NCBI GenBank assembly: GCA_013368445.1
Contig: JAACJO010000043.1
Coordinates: 62,001 to 126,000, forward strand
Direction: 5' to 3'
DNA length: 64,000 nucleotides
DNA from: Leucocoprinus leucothites
Lineage: Eukaryota > Basidiomycota > Agaricomycetes > Agaricales > Agaricaceae
Both the position numbers and the translations under genes were made by a program. Shown piece by piece: positions 11,265 to 23,310 of this stretch (position 1 is its first letter; each line of letters opens with the position of its first letter). The notes under the pieces are model-generated. The model was not told the origin of the DNA and did not search any database. It saw only the letters and a list, made by a program, of their open reading frames with translations.

Positions 11265-14200
11265 AAGAGGAAAATGTCAGAATGTTGTAGTGGGTTGAGG
11301 GAAGGAAAGATATCACTTTCTAAGATTCCGTTTTACACTGTAGGAGCACCAGTCACGCCTTTATCCTTCCTTTTTCGATTGGTATAGTCAGTCGCGATAA
11401 CTTCTGCATCATAAGATATCTGACGCATACAGTACCCCGCCCAATCAGTTCTCCGATCACTCGGCATCAATTGGGAGATCACTCACCTTGGGTAGTGTCG
11501 ACGACCGATTCCCTTGATATACCCTTCAGTGAAAATGAATTGAAGAAATTCAAGGCAAGATTCGAATGGTTCGTTGCGACTGGATGGAACGTCGAATACA
11601 TGTATGCAAATGTTGAGATGCCTGTTAGGTTAGTACGGTGAGTAACATGCAAGGTGGTATGATCGGCAATAGCTCCCCAGTATGCGAGTCGAATGACGGT
11701 ACACCGGTGTATTGAAGAGAAAGGGAGAAGGTCCTGCAACCTCACACACGGGGGAGTCCGCATGCCAATGAGGATGGCGTGGTGGTGTACAAACGGTAAG
11801 AAAAAAAAAAGTATTTTCTATTCACCTGGAAGGTGGTATTATTTCAGCGCAGAGAATTGGCGGTTTTTACGATGGATACTGCGGACTGGAATTCCCCATC
11901 AAGTGTAACGTTCTTTGGCAGTCCTGAAACGAGAGCAGATTAATTCAGCATTCATTCGGTGAAGGGCGAGGTCTGACTCCTCACTGTCCAGGAACCACTG
12001 AGGGGGCGTAAACGCATTACCTAGTCGACTAACCATTTTCATTTCGTCATGATGCGTCCTACATGCATACACGTGTACCTATGCGGATCGCACGGAGTAT
12101 GGATTCAGGTGAACACCCGATGAGGTAGTAGCAGATGGAGCGATACGAACAAACAGTCAGCAATGTCGAAAACAACCAAATCGAGTAAAGCTCCTCACCT
12201 TGCTCTATCCAACCCCTCCGAGACCTACCACCCCTTCGGATCCAATCTACCATCCAACTCCATTTTATTCGCTAACGATTCCGACATCGCACCTCCTCTT
12301 CTCCCTCTTCTTCGTTTGTAGCTTCCGCGGTAGCTTGGCCGATTGGTCACGATTTCTTCATGATAGTAGGGCCTGATTGAGGTCCATCAGGGTTTTGTCA
12401 ACTAGTCAAGCGGATTCGTAGGCTTCGCCTAAGAGGGTTTTGAGGTGTTTGTAGGTGCGTGGGATGACGAGTGCGCTCTGTGCGAGTGACGAAGTACGCG
12501 TCCGCGAGGAAGGTGATAGTTAGGTCATGTGGAAGGTGTAGGAGAAAGAGCAAGTCGTACCTGATTTCTGCATGCCTAGTGCCACTAGACAAGCTAGAGC
12601 AAGAGTAGTAGAATGAGGATAGATAGCAGGTGCAATGAGAGACCGAAGGTTGTATAGGACAAGAGCTATCTAACGGGGCGTATCAGCATCAGCATGGCAG
12701 TAGCGAATGGTTGGGACAAGGACTACCACTCACCAGTAATCGTGATCTCAAGGGCGCTTAATCCTGCACTTCGAATTTACTTCATAAGAAAAGCGTCGCC
12801 AGATTAGGAAACAAAGGTGAACAGATATAAAGTCACGTACTGAGTGACGGGTCTGGCTTTCCGTCCATCTCCGCCTTTCATGTACACACTATGTTGATAA
12901 CGTCAATCTCCTCAAGCTCATCTTATTCTGCATTCCCACCAGCTGCAGCAGTGGCTGAGGGAGGTTCAGAACCTCCGACGTCTTCGTCTTCGTCAGCGCG
13001 GGCGACTTTCAATCGCTTCCTTGCTCCTCCGGTTTGTCCTCCTCGCTTTGGTCCTGCTCTCGGTCCCGGCCTCGATCCATACTCACGCCCCCGTCGGGTG
13101 CTTGAGCGTCGGCTTTAGGCATATCGCTCCTTAACGCGTGTTTAGCTTTTGGTCTTGTAATGCTTGTGGCGCCGCTCGGGACAAGGTCCTCGCCGGTACC
13201 GGAGGTTGTGAGCTGGATACGTGCTTCTTCGTGTGCTTGACCAAGGAACGACAGGAGATATTTGCATGTCCAAGCTTTGACGAGGGCGTAGGCCTGCGGG
13301 TTTGAGTGAGACGCGATGAATACCGCGTGTTTTTCGATTGAAGAAGTGAAGGAGACGAACTTACTATCCCTACGCAGGACAGGAGCTAGACAGAAGGGTC
13401 GGGTGAGCCAATGGCGAGGACTAGGCGGAGAGAAGGACGTACCAATAGTAGTGGTCGAAAGGGCATTTGATTTTATATTTGCTTTTACTGTAGATGTACA
13501 TTGAGCTCACAAGAACGAGAAAGGGTGGGCGTGAGCTTACCTCGTCGTTGAATTGACTTCAGCTTCGCGATCATCGTAGACGATGGCTAACAGCTTGATA
13601 TCGTTAACCCCAGCCAGCTCATCCACGCCCTCGACCGAAGTTACTGTTTCCTTCTCAACGACAGATTTCATCACAGCGTCTTCTCATCGTCATGTTCATC
13701 ATTCGCCCTCTTGCGCTTGGGTGCGGGTTTCCTTCGGGTCGAAACTACTGCAGCCTTGGTATCCGTGGGTTCGGCAACTGGCTTACTACCTTTCGGAGGA
13801 TGGATATCATGGTTCTTCAGTGGGTAGTCGTCGCCGAGGAAGGCTTTGATGTGCTTGCATATGCAAGTGTTTACGGGGACGCCAACCTGGGATAAGTCAG
13901 ATGGGTCAGAGTGGTAGGTTCATAGACGCACCTAGTCTCTCCAAGCCTTTGAGGGTGGGGGAACTATAAGCGACGAGAGAGATAAGAGAGATGATTCCGT
14001 TGTAGTTGTCAGTGTTAAAATATATTCGTAGTGACGTAGACTCACCAGTGGTGATGATCGAAGGTACGCTTTACTACATACCCGGACCCTCTAAAAAAAG
14101 CCCTAGTAAGCTCTACGAGGACACTCGCATCATTAAGCGCACGTGCCTAGTTGCTGAGCCAACCTCGCGTTCCTCGCTGTCTGCGAGGAGAACATTGCGT

Positions 14201-14340
14201 TTTGTGCCATTGAGCTCTACGAGTTCATCCATAGAAGCTGCTGGTTGTATGGGAGAGAGCAGGCCTTGAAAGCAAGAAAAGGGACGAGATACGGTACTGG
14301 ACACTCCATAGTAGCTGGTGGTATGGTAGTGGAACTCACA
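11265..14340 (-). pseudogene. Unidentified multi-exon minus-strand gene, copy 2 (degenerate)
   Basis: Homologous to the minus-strand block at 2900-5440: the same donors (CTGGTGAGTGG near 12730, GAGGTAAGCTC near 13535), the conserved RLGNAFTPPQWFLDSEE exon (about 11965-12025) and KRKRANDEHDDE (about 13680-13720). It carries breaks absent from copy 1, including a TGA in the exon near 12350 and a TAA in the acidic exon near 12930, and is about 600 bp longer. I read it as the decayed duplicate. Function unknown. Confidence 0.45.
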
Positions 14341-14344
14341 GTGC

Positions 14345-14815
14345 GATGGTCGGTCTCGTGCACATCAAATCACGTGAGCGCATTCTGCTCCTGACCTTGC
14401 CCATTCAAGTCGACGCTCAAGCCATTTTCTAAGTTATTGTGGCTGTGTACGGATTTGGTATGTCACTGTGCGACTCAACGACTCTGTCGTCCCTCGACCT
14501 GATCACCATTGTATCTTCTTCCGCTTGCTGTGTGGTAACCACTTTCCACAGAGTCGATGCAGTTCTTATCAGCGTCACTATCCTCTCGTTTACGATTTGG
14601 GCACTTGACATTCGAGTGATGGTGGGTTTAGTGGGTATAAAATAATATATGCCGTACGATAATCGATAAGTTACAATACATGCAGTGACTGTGACGTAAG
14701 CCGAGATGAAGGTGAAGGCGAAAGTGAAGATTTGGGTCACGTCACACCGTCACGCAGTTGCTGCGCCAGTGTGTGTCACCTCACCAACCTGAAGGATGAA
14801 CTACGGCTAGAGATC
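14345..14815. other. Unassigned sequence between duplication and transposon zone
   Basis: Short open frames only, with no recognisable domain. The left border of the Gypsy remnant lies at its end. Confidence 0.35.
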
Positions 14816-15009
14816 TCGTTTATCTATCTATTCAGACTCTGAGCATATCCAAGGGACGAACTCGAAAGCTCTCACCAACGTATATCAAACCCTACAAGGT
14901 CTTGGAGGTACACAAGAACAACTCGTTCTTGCTGGATATTCCTCCAGAGTGAAAACAGAATTCATACATCCCTTTCCGAACGAACTTAACCCGAATTTAC
15001 GTTCCCAAT
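14816..15009 (+). pseudogene. Gypsy integrase C-terminal fragment
   Basis: Translates to a segment with RTRKLSPTYIKPYKVLEVH and NNSFLLDIPPE, the usual end of a basidiomycete Ty3/Gypsy integrase (the piece that binds DNA after the catalytic core). A stop follows PPE. The reading is cut at VPN by the hAT element starting at 15010 and resumes with PNDDRYL at 20279. Everything upstream of this fragment is missing, so it is a truncated remnant. Confidence 0.7.
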
Positions 15010-16011
15010 TAGGGACTGTCACGGATGGATCCGTCACATATCCGGGTCACATCCACCAGATATGCCGTGTGACGGATGGATGGTGGATGGATGATGCGGA
15101 TTTTGAGTGCATCCATAGTAACAAATCATTACCAATTGTATTCAGTTATTAAGATGACATTAATCAACGCATTTTGGTGTATTTTTGGAGAGAAACTGCC
15201 CAGAATTAACCCCCAAATAAAATTGTCAATTATATTCTTATTTGGGCCTATTTGCAATGAGTTCACCTATGCTACCCTCAAAGGTATTGATGTATCTCGG
15301 TCATTTCTGCTCCGATTTGCACGATTTTAGGCTCGTTCAATACGCATTTTTGTACAGATAATTCAGGCAATATTCTCATATGGTTCTCAACTGCTGATAC
15401 AAATACAGATACATACTAGTTGTCTGAACACTAACTCAAGATCCATCCTCTTCATCTGACTCAGATTCTCCAATCATTTCAGCAACTGCCTTGACTCCTG
15501 GGAATAGTGGAGTATTGGACCAAGATCCCATAGCCATTTTTGTACGGAAGGTGAAAGAGCTCATGTTCTGCTGCATAAAGTTGATCTGTCGTCGACCAAC
15601 TGAAAAGGCTCGTTTAGCATCAACTGATGAGGCTGATTGTCTTGTCAGTACTCATTAAATGTCTATGCCAGTAGCTTACTCACCAGGGGCACTGTAATAA
15701 TCCATGGCCATCTTTGCAACTGACTTCCGAGCTGAAGATGAAGTATACCACCACTTTATATATCCACCTGCAGCTTGAATATCAATGGAGGGAATAGCAG
15801 GCTCATCAAGATATGTCAGAATATGATCAACAGGGTAGTTCATCTTGGCTGCTTTGAGTGTGACCTTGAACCAATTCTTTTTTCCCTTCTAAACAACTGT
15901 TAGTGATAGAGATAAGCCATTATAATAAAATGAACCACTGGCTCTGAATCTACAAGCTGACTTTCATCACCACCAGATGCATACAATGCTTTCCAATGCT
16001 CAACAACCATA

Positions 16012-17604
16012 CAGTGGCTCAAAAAACTGTCCCAATGTTTTCGCATTTTGGACATATTTGCTAATACCAGGGCAGATATATGGCCTAGCATCCTGAAAAT
16101 ATTCACACAGGTACCTTGACATATTGGGAGCATATATTCCCATGATCACATGACCTTGTCCATCAATGAATTATTAATGAATTATCGAAAATATCTACTC
16201 ATTGGGACAGTTTTTTGACCCTCTGTTATCTACCTACTCAATACTTTGTATGACCTCCTCTTGCCCTGACAACTGCCTCAATCCTTCTGGGCATGGTTTC
16301 TATCAGCCTTTGGCACCTTTCTGCTGGAATCTTATTCCACTCCTCTACTAGCCTCTCCCACAATTCAAATACTCCCTTAGGTGGTCTTTCATATGCCTTC
16401 AGCTGGTCCTTCAGGTAGGTCCAGAGGTGTTCAATGGGATTTAGGTCAGGGGATTGTGCAGGGCATGATAGAACTTGAATGTTGTTGTCCACAAACCATT
16501 GTTGTCCCAGTTTTGAGGTGTGTTTTGGGTCATTATCCTGCTGGAATATCCTCTCCTCCTCCTCCATCTCCAACTTTTCAAAGCTTTCCACCACCCCATT
16601 GTCCAAAATCTCGCAGTATTTCACTGCATCCATATTCCCTTGAACCTCAATCAGCTTTCCTACCCCATTCCACCCCATACACCCCCACACCATCATGTTA
16701 CCACCTCCTCCATATTTGACAGTAGGGAGAGTGGTCCTATCTGACAGTGGTTCCCCCCTCTCCTTCCAGGTATACACCTTTCCATCTGACCCAATCCTGT
16801 TGATCTTTGTTTCATCTGTCCACAACACCCTCTTCCAGTCCTCCACTGTCCAATTCCTATGTTCATGTGCAGAGTCAAGGCATTCCTCACAATGTTGCTT
16901 TTTGAGTAGAGGTCATTTGATCTTGGTTACAGAGCGAAATCCATTATCCTGAAGGGTATTTCTGACAGTTTGGGGTGTGACAGGGTCAGACAGAGTAGAG
17001 TTAATGAAATTTGTAGCCTGGACAGCATTATCTAGCTTTCCAGAGGTTATTTGGTGAATTATTGCTTTTTTATCATGAGGAGAAAGCTTGGAAGGACGTC
17101 CTCCCTTGTTGTTTTCCTTGTCCCCATCAACTTCTTTATTGATCCTCCCAATAGTAGACTTGCCTAGACCAGTTTTATGTTCAATATGGCACAAGGAATA
17201 GCCATCTTTGAGAAGAGAAGTGACTTGGGAGTATTAGGTAGAGGAGATAGCTTTCATGATGTAGTGGCAGGAAGAAAGACAGTTGTAGCCATCTCAACAT
17301 GTCAACCAAGGTCACATGATCTTGTTTACTACTCCCACACCTGCCCTGATGCTCCCCTGGCATGTTACAAGATAGATACTGGGAGGCTGACAGGGGGTCA
17401 AAAAACTGTCCCAATGAGTAGATATTTTTAATAATTCATTACTAATTCATTGATGGACAAGGTCATGTGATCATGGGAATATATGCTCCCAATATGTCAA
17501 GGTACCTGTGTGAATATTTTCAGGATGCTAGGCCATATATCTGCCCTGGTATTAGCAAATATGTCCAAAATGCGAAAACATTGGGACAGTTTTTTGAGCC
17601 ACTG
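16012..17604 (-). mobile_element. Tc1/mariner element, copy 1 (1593 bp, nested in hAT)
   Basis: Flanked by TA duplications (16010-16011, 17605-17606). Ends read CAGTGGCTCAAAAAACTGTC and its complement, within long terminal inverted repeats of about 210 bp. Exactly the same length as copy 2 at 26443. It interrupts a hAT exon, so it is younger than the hAT insertion. Confidence 0.93.
16238..17257 (-). pseudogene. Tc1/mariner transposase, copy 1 (internal stop)
   Basis: Aligns end to end with the intact 339-aa transposase at 26790. The helix-turn-helix half and the DDE half are separated by a TGA near 16914, where copy 2 has an arginine CGA. Other differences are mostly CpG losses. The catalytic motifs LWTDETKINRIG, FQQDNDPKHTS and NPIEHLW survive. 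One base substitution therefore appears to have silenced it. Confidence 0.9.
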
Positions 17605-20286
17605 TATCCTTGATCTTCTTGACATGCTGAGTTGTGAACCCCAGTGCAGACTTGAACCACTGAAGCTTGCGGTTGGGACACATGGCTATAAAACATGTAA
17701 GTTAAACATTATACTCATGCATAGAGACCACTCACCAATTGAGATGTAGTAAATTTCACAGTCCTCAGTGAAGATTGTATACTTATCAATTACTAGAATT
17801 GCTGCCTGAGCAGCAATACGAGTGATGTCATATGCTGGGTCATCATCAGTATCAGAATCACGAATTGCCTGCATAGAGAGCTTCAATTCAAGAAGCATAG
17901 GCAATACATCAACAATAAGTGGAACTCCTTTTTGAGAAAACTGCCGAGTTGGTTCCTCAAATAACTACAAAATAGGTGAGAAAAATCAGTTTAATTAGAA
18001 TATTAAATTGTACCTCAAGTGCCTCAGCCAAATCTTCACAAGCTCCCACTGTTCATTAGTCAATCAGTAGTGGCCAAGCTTATCTGCAGTTGAGTGAGTA
18101 ATCATTTCGACTTCATCTCAGAAATCAATATGCGCTTGAAGACAAGCTTAATCTGAGTTCCAGCATATAGGAACACGTCAGGGAAGAGCTTGTTTTTGAC
18201 CACCATGATCAGGATGACTGATAACTAAGTCTTCAAACCACTCACGGAGTTTGGGAGAGTCATTGATCCGATGAGCAAGCCCAGCAACCTGGGCAGGGAT
18301 TTAGTCACACTATATAGTAAAAAGACTTTTGACTTACTCAGGGTATGATTTGCTGTGCCATCTGCAACTCATGAGCAGAAACAGTAACACCTTCATTCTG
18401 CATCAGTAGAATTGCCTGGTCATGAAGTGAATGGGCAGTAGCATAATTGAATGCTCCATGTCCATCATCATCAACCAAAACATCATTGTCCTCATCCATC
18501 TCCTCTGCAACAACATCGTCCAGCTCAGTCTCTCTCTCCTCAACAACTAATGCTCCATTCTTTAAAATGGCATTGGTCTTATTTGCTAACTTCTTAAAGA
18601 AAAATGACATAAAAGTCTATCAAAATAAGATTAATAATTAATAAATAAATAAAACTCAGATTTACCTTGGCAATTAGATTCAGAATATGGGCAATACACT
18701 GAACACACATCTTAGGCCCACAAAATATTGGAATATAAGTCGGAAGATGGACTGCCAGCTTGTCACAGTTTGCTGCATTATCCATTGTAACTGAAAATAA
18801 CTAAAGTAGACTTTGAGCTATAGTATTTAAAAATAGAGCAAATAATCACATACAAGATGTTGGAGTCCAAACCACTTGAGACAGGCTGCAACCTCCTCTG
18901 CAAGATATTCACCAGTGTGAGACTGGTTTAAACTTCACAGATTCAATACAATATTCAGAAATTGAGTTAGGTATACTTACTGTATAAATTCTAAAATAGT
19001 TTGGTGAATTTTGCCTTTGTCATACCAAACAACAACAAGACCCAGATATGATGCAATAATTGGTACAGTCCATCCATCAAGTACAATATGGAGTGCTTGG
19101 TCCAAGTCCTGAAATAGCAATTAGTTGACACTATAATAATATTATATATACTTACCTGAAAGTATTTGCGGACACCACCACTCATTAAAGGATACAGCTG
19201 CCGTGTGTCATGACTAACCATCTGTGGGGATGGTGGTATAGCCCCTGCTCGTAATATCTCAACTTCTACAAGATACCAAAAATCTCCTTGCATATTGAAT
19301 GGCCGCTGACTATCAGAGCAATGTAGAACAGCCACTACATGGTGTAGTGCTCTTGAATAAGGAAATGAAGTTGATTCAGATGAAATGGACTTGATTAAGC
19401 CAGATGACTCCCTGACTATACCCAGCCTTTTGTCACATACTTGGATGGAGTTAACAAGATTACTTGTACCTAGACTGGTCTTTGCACGTGCACGTCGCTG
19501 AACTGGATGTCCTTCCGGGTCAACCTTGCATGTAAACAGGTAGATGATCTCCTTTGGATCATCCTCCTCATCAAATGTGTGCTTGACAGTGATATTGAAA
19601 TGAGCATAGGCTGCTGATTTAAGGTGAGTGAAGGTCCCAGCTGATTTATGCATTAGATATACTGATGTTACACAATTAAATGATCATGCCCTCACCAATA
19701 ATGTCACCATCATTGTAGTCCCAGACCTCAAAGTCCGACATTTTCTGTATTTCCTTAGTGGCCTGCCTCTTACAAGGCTTAACTGGTGACTGGATAACTG
19801 GAAGCCTGTCTTCTTCATTATCCGAAGCCTCAGGAGTAACAGGGACAGATGGCTGAGGTGTCAGAGCAGGACTACTGCCAGGTGTTGATTGAGCAGTGGA
19901 TTTCCCAGGTTTTTTGGCCTTTCCCGGGGGCCCAGCAGAGGAAATAGGAATTTTTGACGCTTTTTGGGATGATTTTGAGCCTTTAGCACCCTTCAGAGGC
20001 ATTTTCGGAAAGCAGAGTGTACTTGCAGTGTTTGGTAGGCAGGGGCAGGGGTAAGGAAGGCTCACAGAAGCACGAAACTCAGGGTCAGTCCTATTATGTG
20101 GCAGAGACCAACCAAAACATCAGAATTGTCCGTCGGAGTTTAATTAATTTCTAAATCAGGTACGGATTCCTATATTTATCCAGATTTAAGCCCAATCCAG
20201 ATCTGATCTGATCCAATCCGTGATTCATAAGCAGATTCCAGGTAATATCTGGAAGTCACATATCCGTGACAGTCCCTATTCCCAAT

Positions 20287-20815
20287 GATGACAGATATCT
20301 CACAAGTCATTGGGATTGGGTGCGTTGAAGGACGGTCTGTTGGTCGGATCGAATCGTGTGGCAGCTGGATAGAGATTCCTGTTCAAGCTTGTATATAAGA
20401 TGGGTGGTCAGGTGTGGCTACCATTTGACGGGGTACCTAGTCTGGGTGCACTCACTCAGTGCCTTGAGCTACTGGGAGTAAGGAGTGTATCCAGCTTACC
20501 TGGAGAACTACATCCAACTTCCGATGGGGATACTGCACACTCCCAGTCTTCGGAAGATAATTCCAGGACTGTAGTGATCTTCCAGCATAAAAGTGCAGTT
20601 TGGGGAGGGTGACACTTGTCGGTGCAAGGCAGCGGAAGGGCTGTCCAAGCAGGAGACAGCTGCAGTGGAACCACAAGATGTGGACATTGAGATGGCTCCT
20701 GTGTCATCTAGTAGTAGCTCCAGTGAAGAAAGTGTTAATAAAGAAGATGAGGCACTGGCTGCGGCGATGAAGGTGCAAAGAGGAAGCTGGATGTGTGACA
20801 ACTTCCTAATGTGAC
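20287..20815 (+). pseudogene. Tail of the Gypsy Pol remnant
   Basis: Continues the fragment interrupted at 15009: PNDDRYL spans the hAT target duplication, then, after a frame change, GGQVWLPFDGVPSLGALTQC resembles the extension after the integrase in basidiomycete Gypsy Pol proteins. A serine- and glutamate-rich end (SSSSSSSEESVNKEDEA) runs to a stop at 20812. No LTR recognised after it. Confidence 0.5.
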
Positions 20816-21171
20816 CATCGAGCAGCTTGCATGTGCTATTTAAGTAACGATTCTTGCTTGATTCCTAAACACGATGGCCTTATATCTTTTGCATTTATCT
20901 ATGGGACAGTAATTTGGGCATGAGGTATATGTGAGTTCTGTTGAGTGGTTGGACCACTCCCTCGCTCGTTATGGGGCCCCTGTACTCTCAGGATGGTCAC
21001 CATATTGCCTAGACTGTTTCATATCACTGTTGAAGTGAATTTGAGCCATTTCGGCCTTAGTGAGCCACTCGCCTCAAGGCCTAACCGCACACAAGGCAAC
21101 ACAGCTTATCACACTTGTAAACTGACAACCGGATGTCCTTGTGCCCCATCCTCGCTCATCCTCCAACCATC
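20816..21171. other. Unassigned spacer upstream of the membrane/ankyrin gene
   Basis: No repeat end or coding signal recognised. It would contain the promoter of the gene at 21172, but no convincing element is visible. Confidence 0.35.
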
Positions 21172-23219
21172 ATGTCGACACTCGACTTCTGTCTCCCTTC
21201 GAACCTGGATACCTCTGGCATCGGGGTACGAACTGCTATCTACACTCAAATCTGCTAAGCTTCATACCAGCACTCTTCGCACTCCAGGATGGGAAGGTCA
21301 CCCTGGTGGAGCTCGAGGCATTGGAAACGCAGTCAACAACCATTCTCATCACCGTCTTCGCCATTCTCTTGTTGGTCATCATTCAGGCCCTCCAATGTGG
21401 CTTGATGAACTACCATGCTGCCATCATTCTCGACCTCAGCTGGATGAACAACACAAACCTCTTCATATACTTTTTCCTTTATGTCTATCATACATTCAAG
21501 CTGAAAGATGAAGCGATGAAGCAAGGTGAAGACCAGCGGACCCTACGAGCCTTTTGGACTTCTCAGATGAAGAATGCTGCAAAGAATCCGGTATTAATCA
21601 TTGGCTCCTTACACCTGTCCCTCATGTCAGCAGTTGGAATATGGCTCTGGGCGAAACCCCTCGCCTTCGGCAACTCCCCCCCTTGTTCACCATCAGCTTC
21701 ACTTTTCATTGTGGGCCAACAAACCTCAATTGGCTCTCAAGATCTACGCAAATGGTCCCTTCTCATATACAGCCTGCTCCTTATTCCCGGCCTGAATCTA
21801 ATCGCACCAATTGGCTTCTTCACTGCTCCTATTTGGGTTCTTCATCATTTTTTTTCTTTTCCTCTCAAACAAGAATCCATGCTTAGATTTGCAAGAGTTG
21901 GATTGGCCATGTTGGTCACCATTGATGTCATCCTTCTGGCTGATACTGAAATTACTATTGGCAAGAATCAAGGTCTGACAGCAAATGGTGATAGTGACTG
22001 GACATTTGGACAGACATTAGCCCTACTCCTACTCTTGATTCCCATGCATGATATTGGAGAAGTACTCTCAGAACGATGTGCAAAGATAGTTGGGGAGAGG
22101 CTCAAAGCTGCATCAACGACAGGAATTGTGGAAATGGTCTATGAGGCCATTAAGTCTGGAGCATCAAGAGGTGCAATAGGTAAGTAACATGTTTATTATT
22201 AAGAGAGGATACTGAAGTAATGGACTCAGAATCCTCAATTATGGCTGCATTCAAGGAAGGTCATGTGGGCATAGTAGAGGTTTTGATCAAGAAGACTGCT
22301 GGTGGAGAGGCTATATGTGTGTTAGAGCTTTTTCATATTCTTATGCAGCAGAACATTGATTTTTTCAATTTAGATTCCTCATTATGGGATGCCCTGACTG
22401 CTTATTGTTAGATAGAAACAATAAGTGGGTTAACCAGCTCATCTAACCTTTGCATAGATTAATAGTATCTGTCTAGATTTACCAGAGTGGAGTGCTCTTC
22501 ACCATGCAGCTACATATGGGCATTCCCATGGGAGGACTGCTCTTCACCTTGCAGCCTTGAATGGACAGACTGAGACAGCCAAAGTATTGGCTGAGCTTAG
22601 GGTAAAGCTAGACACTGAAGGTTAGTTATATATGCCATCCTACTACTCACAATATTGACAGTATCTGTTTAGATTCAGATAGGTGGACTGCTCTTTTATA
22701 TGCAGCTGAATATGGGTATACTGAGATAGTCAAAGCCTTAGCTGAGCTTGGAGCAAAGCTGAATACTAAAGGTCAGTCACATGTGTCATCTACTGCTTCT
22801 AATACTGATAGTATCTGTTTAGATTCACGTGGGTGGACTGCTCTTCACCATGCAGCCATAAATGGCTATACTGAGAGAGTCAAAGTCTTAGCTGAGCTTG
22901 GAGCAGAGCTAGATACCAAAGGTCAGTCACATGTATCATCTACTACTCCTAATATTGACAGTATCTGTTTAGATTTACATAGGCAGACTGCTCTTGACCT
23001 TGCAATCTTATATAACTATACTGAGATAGTCAAAGTTCTGACTAAGCTTAGACAAATGTCAATCTCCTAGGTGAGTGACAAATATAAATTCAACCTTAAT
23101 AAGTATGCTACTCACATCAATATGCTACTAGGTAAAAACAGCAGTACTGTCTTTCTATTGCAAGCAATTATAGATATATAGAAATAGTTAATTATCTCAC
23201 TAAGCATTATGCAAAATAA
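21172..23219 (+). pseudogene. Multi-pass membrane protein with C-terminal ankyrin repeats
   Basis: ATG at 21172 opens MSTLDFCLPSNLDTSGIGV, a start seen in Agaricomycete membrane proteins of unknown function. A one-base frame change near 21248 leads into a long frame to 22179 with several hydrophobic spans (ILITVFAILLLVIIQALQCG, LFIYFFLYVYH, LAMLVTIDVILLA, TLALLLLLIP). A GTAAGT donor at 22180 joins ankyrin-coding exons: 22477-22620, 22673-22771, 22823-22921 and 22973 onward, each in phase 1, with repeats such as GWTALHHAAINGYTERVKVL. A last degraded repeat (IEIVNYLTKHYAK) ends at 23219. The frame change and the partly decayed exon near 22215-22410 make me call it a probable pseudogene. Possible role: membrane sensor or scaffold; this is a guess. 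Confidence 0.6.
22673..23070 (+). repeat. Tandem 150-bp exon+intron units encoding ankyrin repeats
   Basis: Units start at 22673, 22823 and 22973. Each full unit has a 99-bp exon (33 codons, phase 1 to phase 1) and a 51-bp intron beginning GGTCAGTCACATG and ending ATCTGTTTAG. Exon and intron are repeated together. Confidence 0.85.
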
Positions 23220-23310
23220 GCATCCTGAGACAGATCATGTCTCCAGAATTGGGTTTTCAAGTAGGACAGTAGACAAGGGAAACTCTTGTTGATACCTTTG
23301 TCTAGGAGTA

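Larger units (their letters stand above)
1..14340. repeat. Diverged tandem segmental duplication (two units)
   Basis: Unit A is about 1-5440 and unit B about 5560-14340, in direct order. The Crinkler/kinase genes match from just upstream of their ATGs to about 320 bp past their ends (to ~2320 and ~7890). The minus-strand gene blocks match at ~2900-5340 and ~11270-14340; a 40-nt stretch containing CACTGTCCAGGAACCACTGA is nearly identical at 3596 and 11980. Unit B has an extra ~3.4 kb (7.9-11.27 kb) holding the dehydrogenase, replaced in unit A by about 570 bp. Divergence is large, so the duplication is old. Confidence 0.8.
15436..20002 (-). pseudogene. hAT transposase (split by Tc1 insertion)
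   Basis: Minus-strand, multi-exon. From ATG at 20002 the frame has a Ser/Pro/Lys-rich N-terminus, then a BED-finger-like region with CKVDPEGHPVQRRAR, followed by LDGWTVPIIASYLGLVVVW and TMDNAANCDKLAVHLP, matching hAT catalytic blocks; CVQCIAHILNLIAK is the conserved cysteine/histidine block. The C-terminal dimerisation region reads ASSVDAKRAFSVGRRQINFM near 15600, ending DEEDGS at 15436. Introns with GTAAGT-type donors are visible near 19155, 18660, 18340 and 15680. The coding exon near 16010/17607 is interrupted by Tc1, and extra stops occur near 18200 and 18120. The product would bind the 17-bp ends and cut and paste the element; it is broken here. Confidence 0.85.
15010..20278 (-). mobile_element. 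hAT DNA transposon, 5269 bp including a nested Tc1 copy
   Basis: Terminal inverted repeats are perfect over 17 bp (TAGGGACTGTCACGGAT at 15010, its complement ending at 20278). The flanks carry an 8-bp target duplication TTCCCAAT (15002-15009 and 20279-20286), the hallmark of the hAT superfamily. Subtracting the Tc1 insertion (1593 bp plus TA) the element is about 3.67 kb. It interrupts a Gypsy Pol remnant. Perfect ends and duplication point to a fairly recent insertion, although the transposase gene is split. Confidence 0.93.

Noticed and set aside
22673..23070. 150-bp periodic repeat as a CRISPR-like array
   Set aside because: The units are 99-bp coding plus 51-bp intron with conserved reading frame and GT-AG borders; they are ankyrin exons in a eukaryotic gene.
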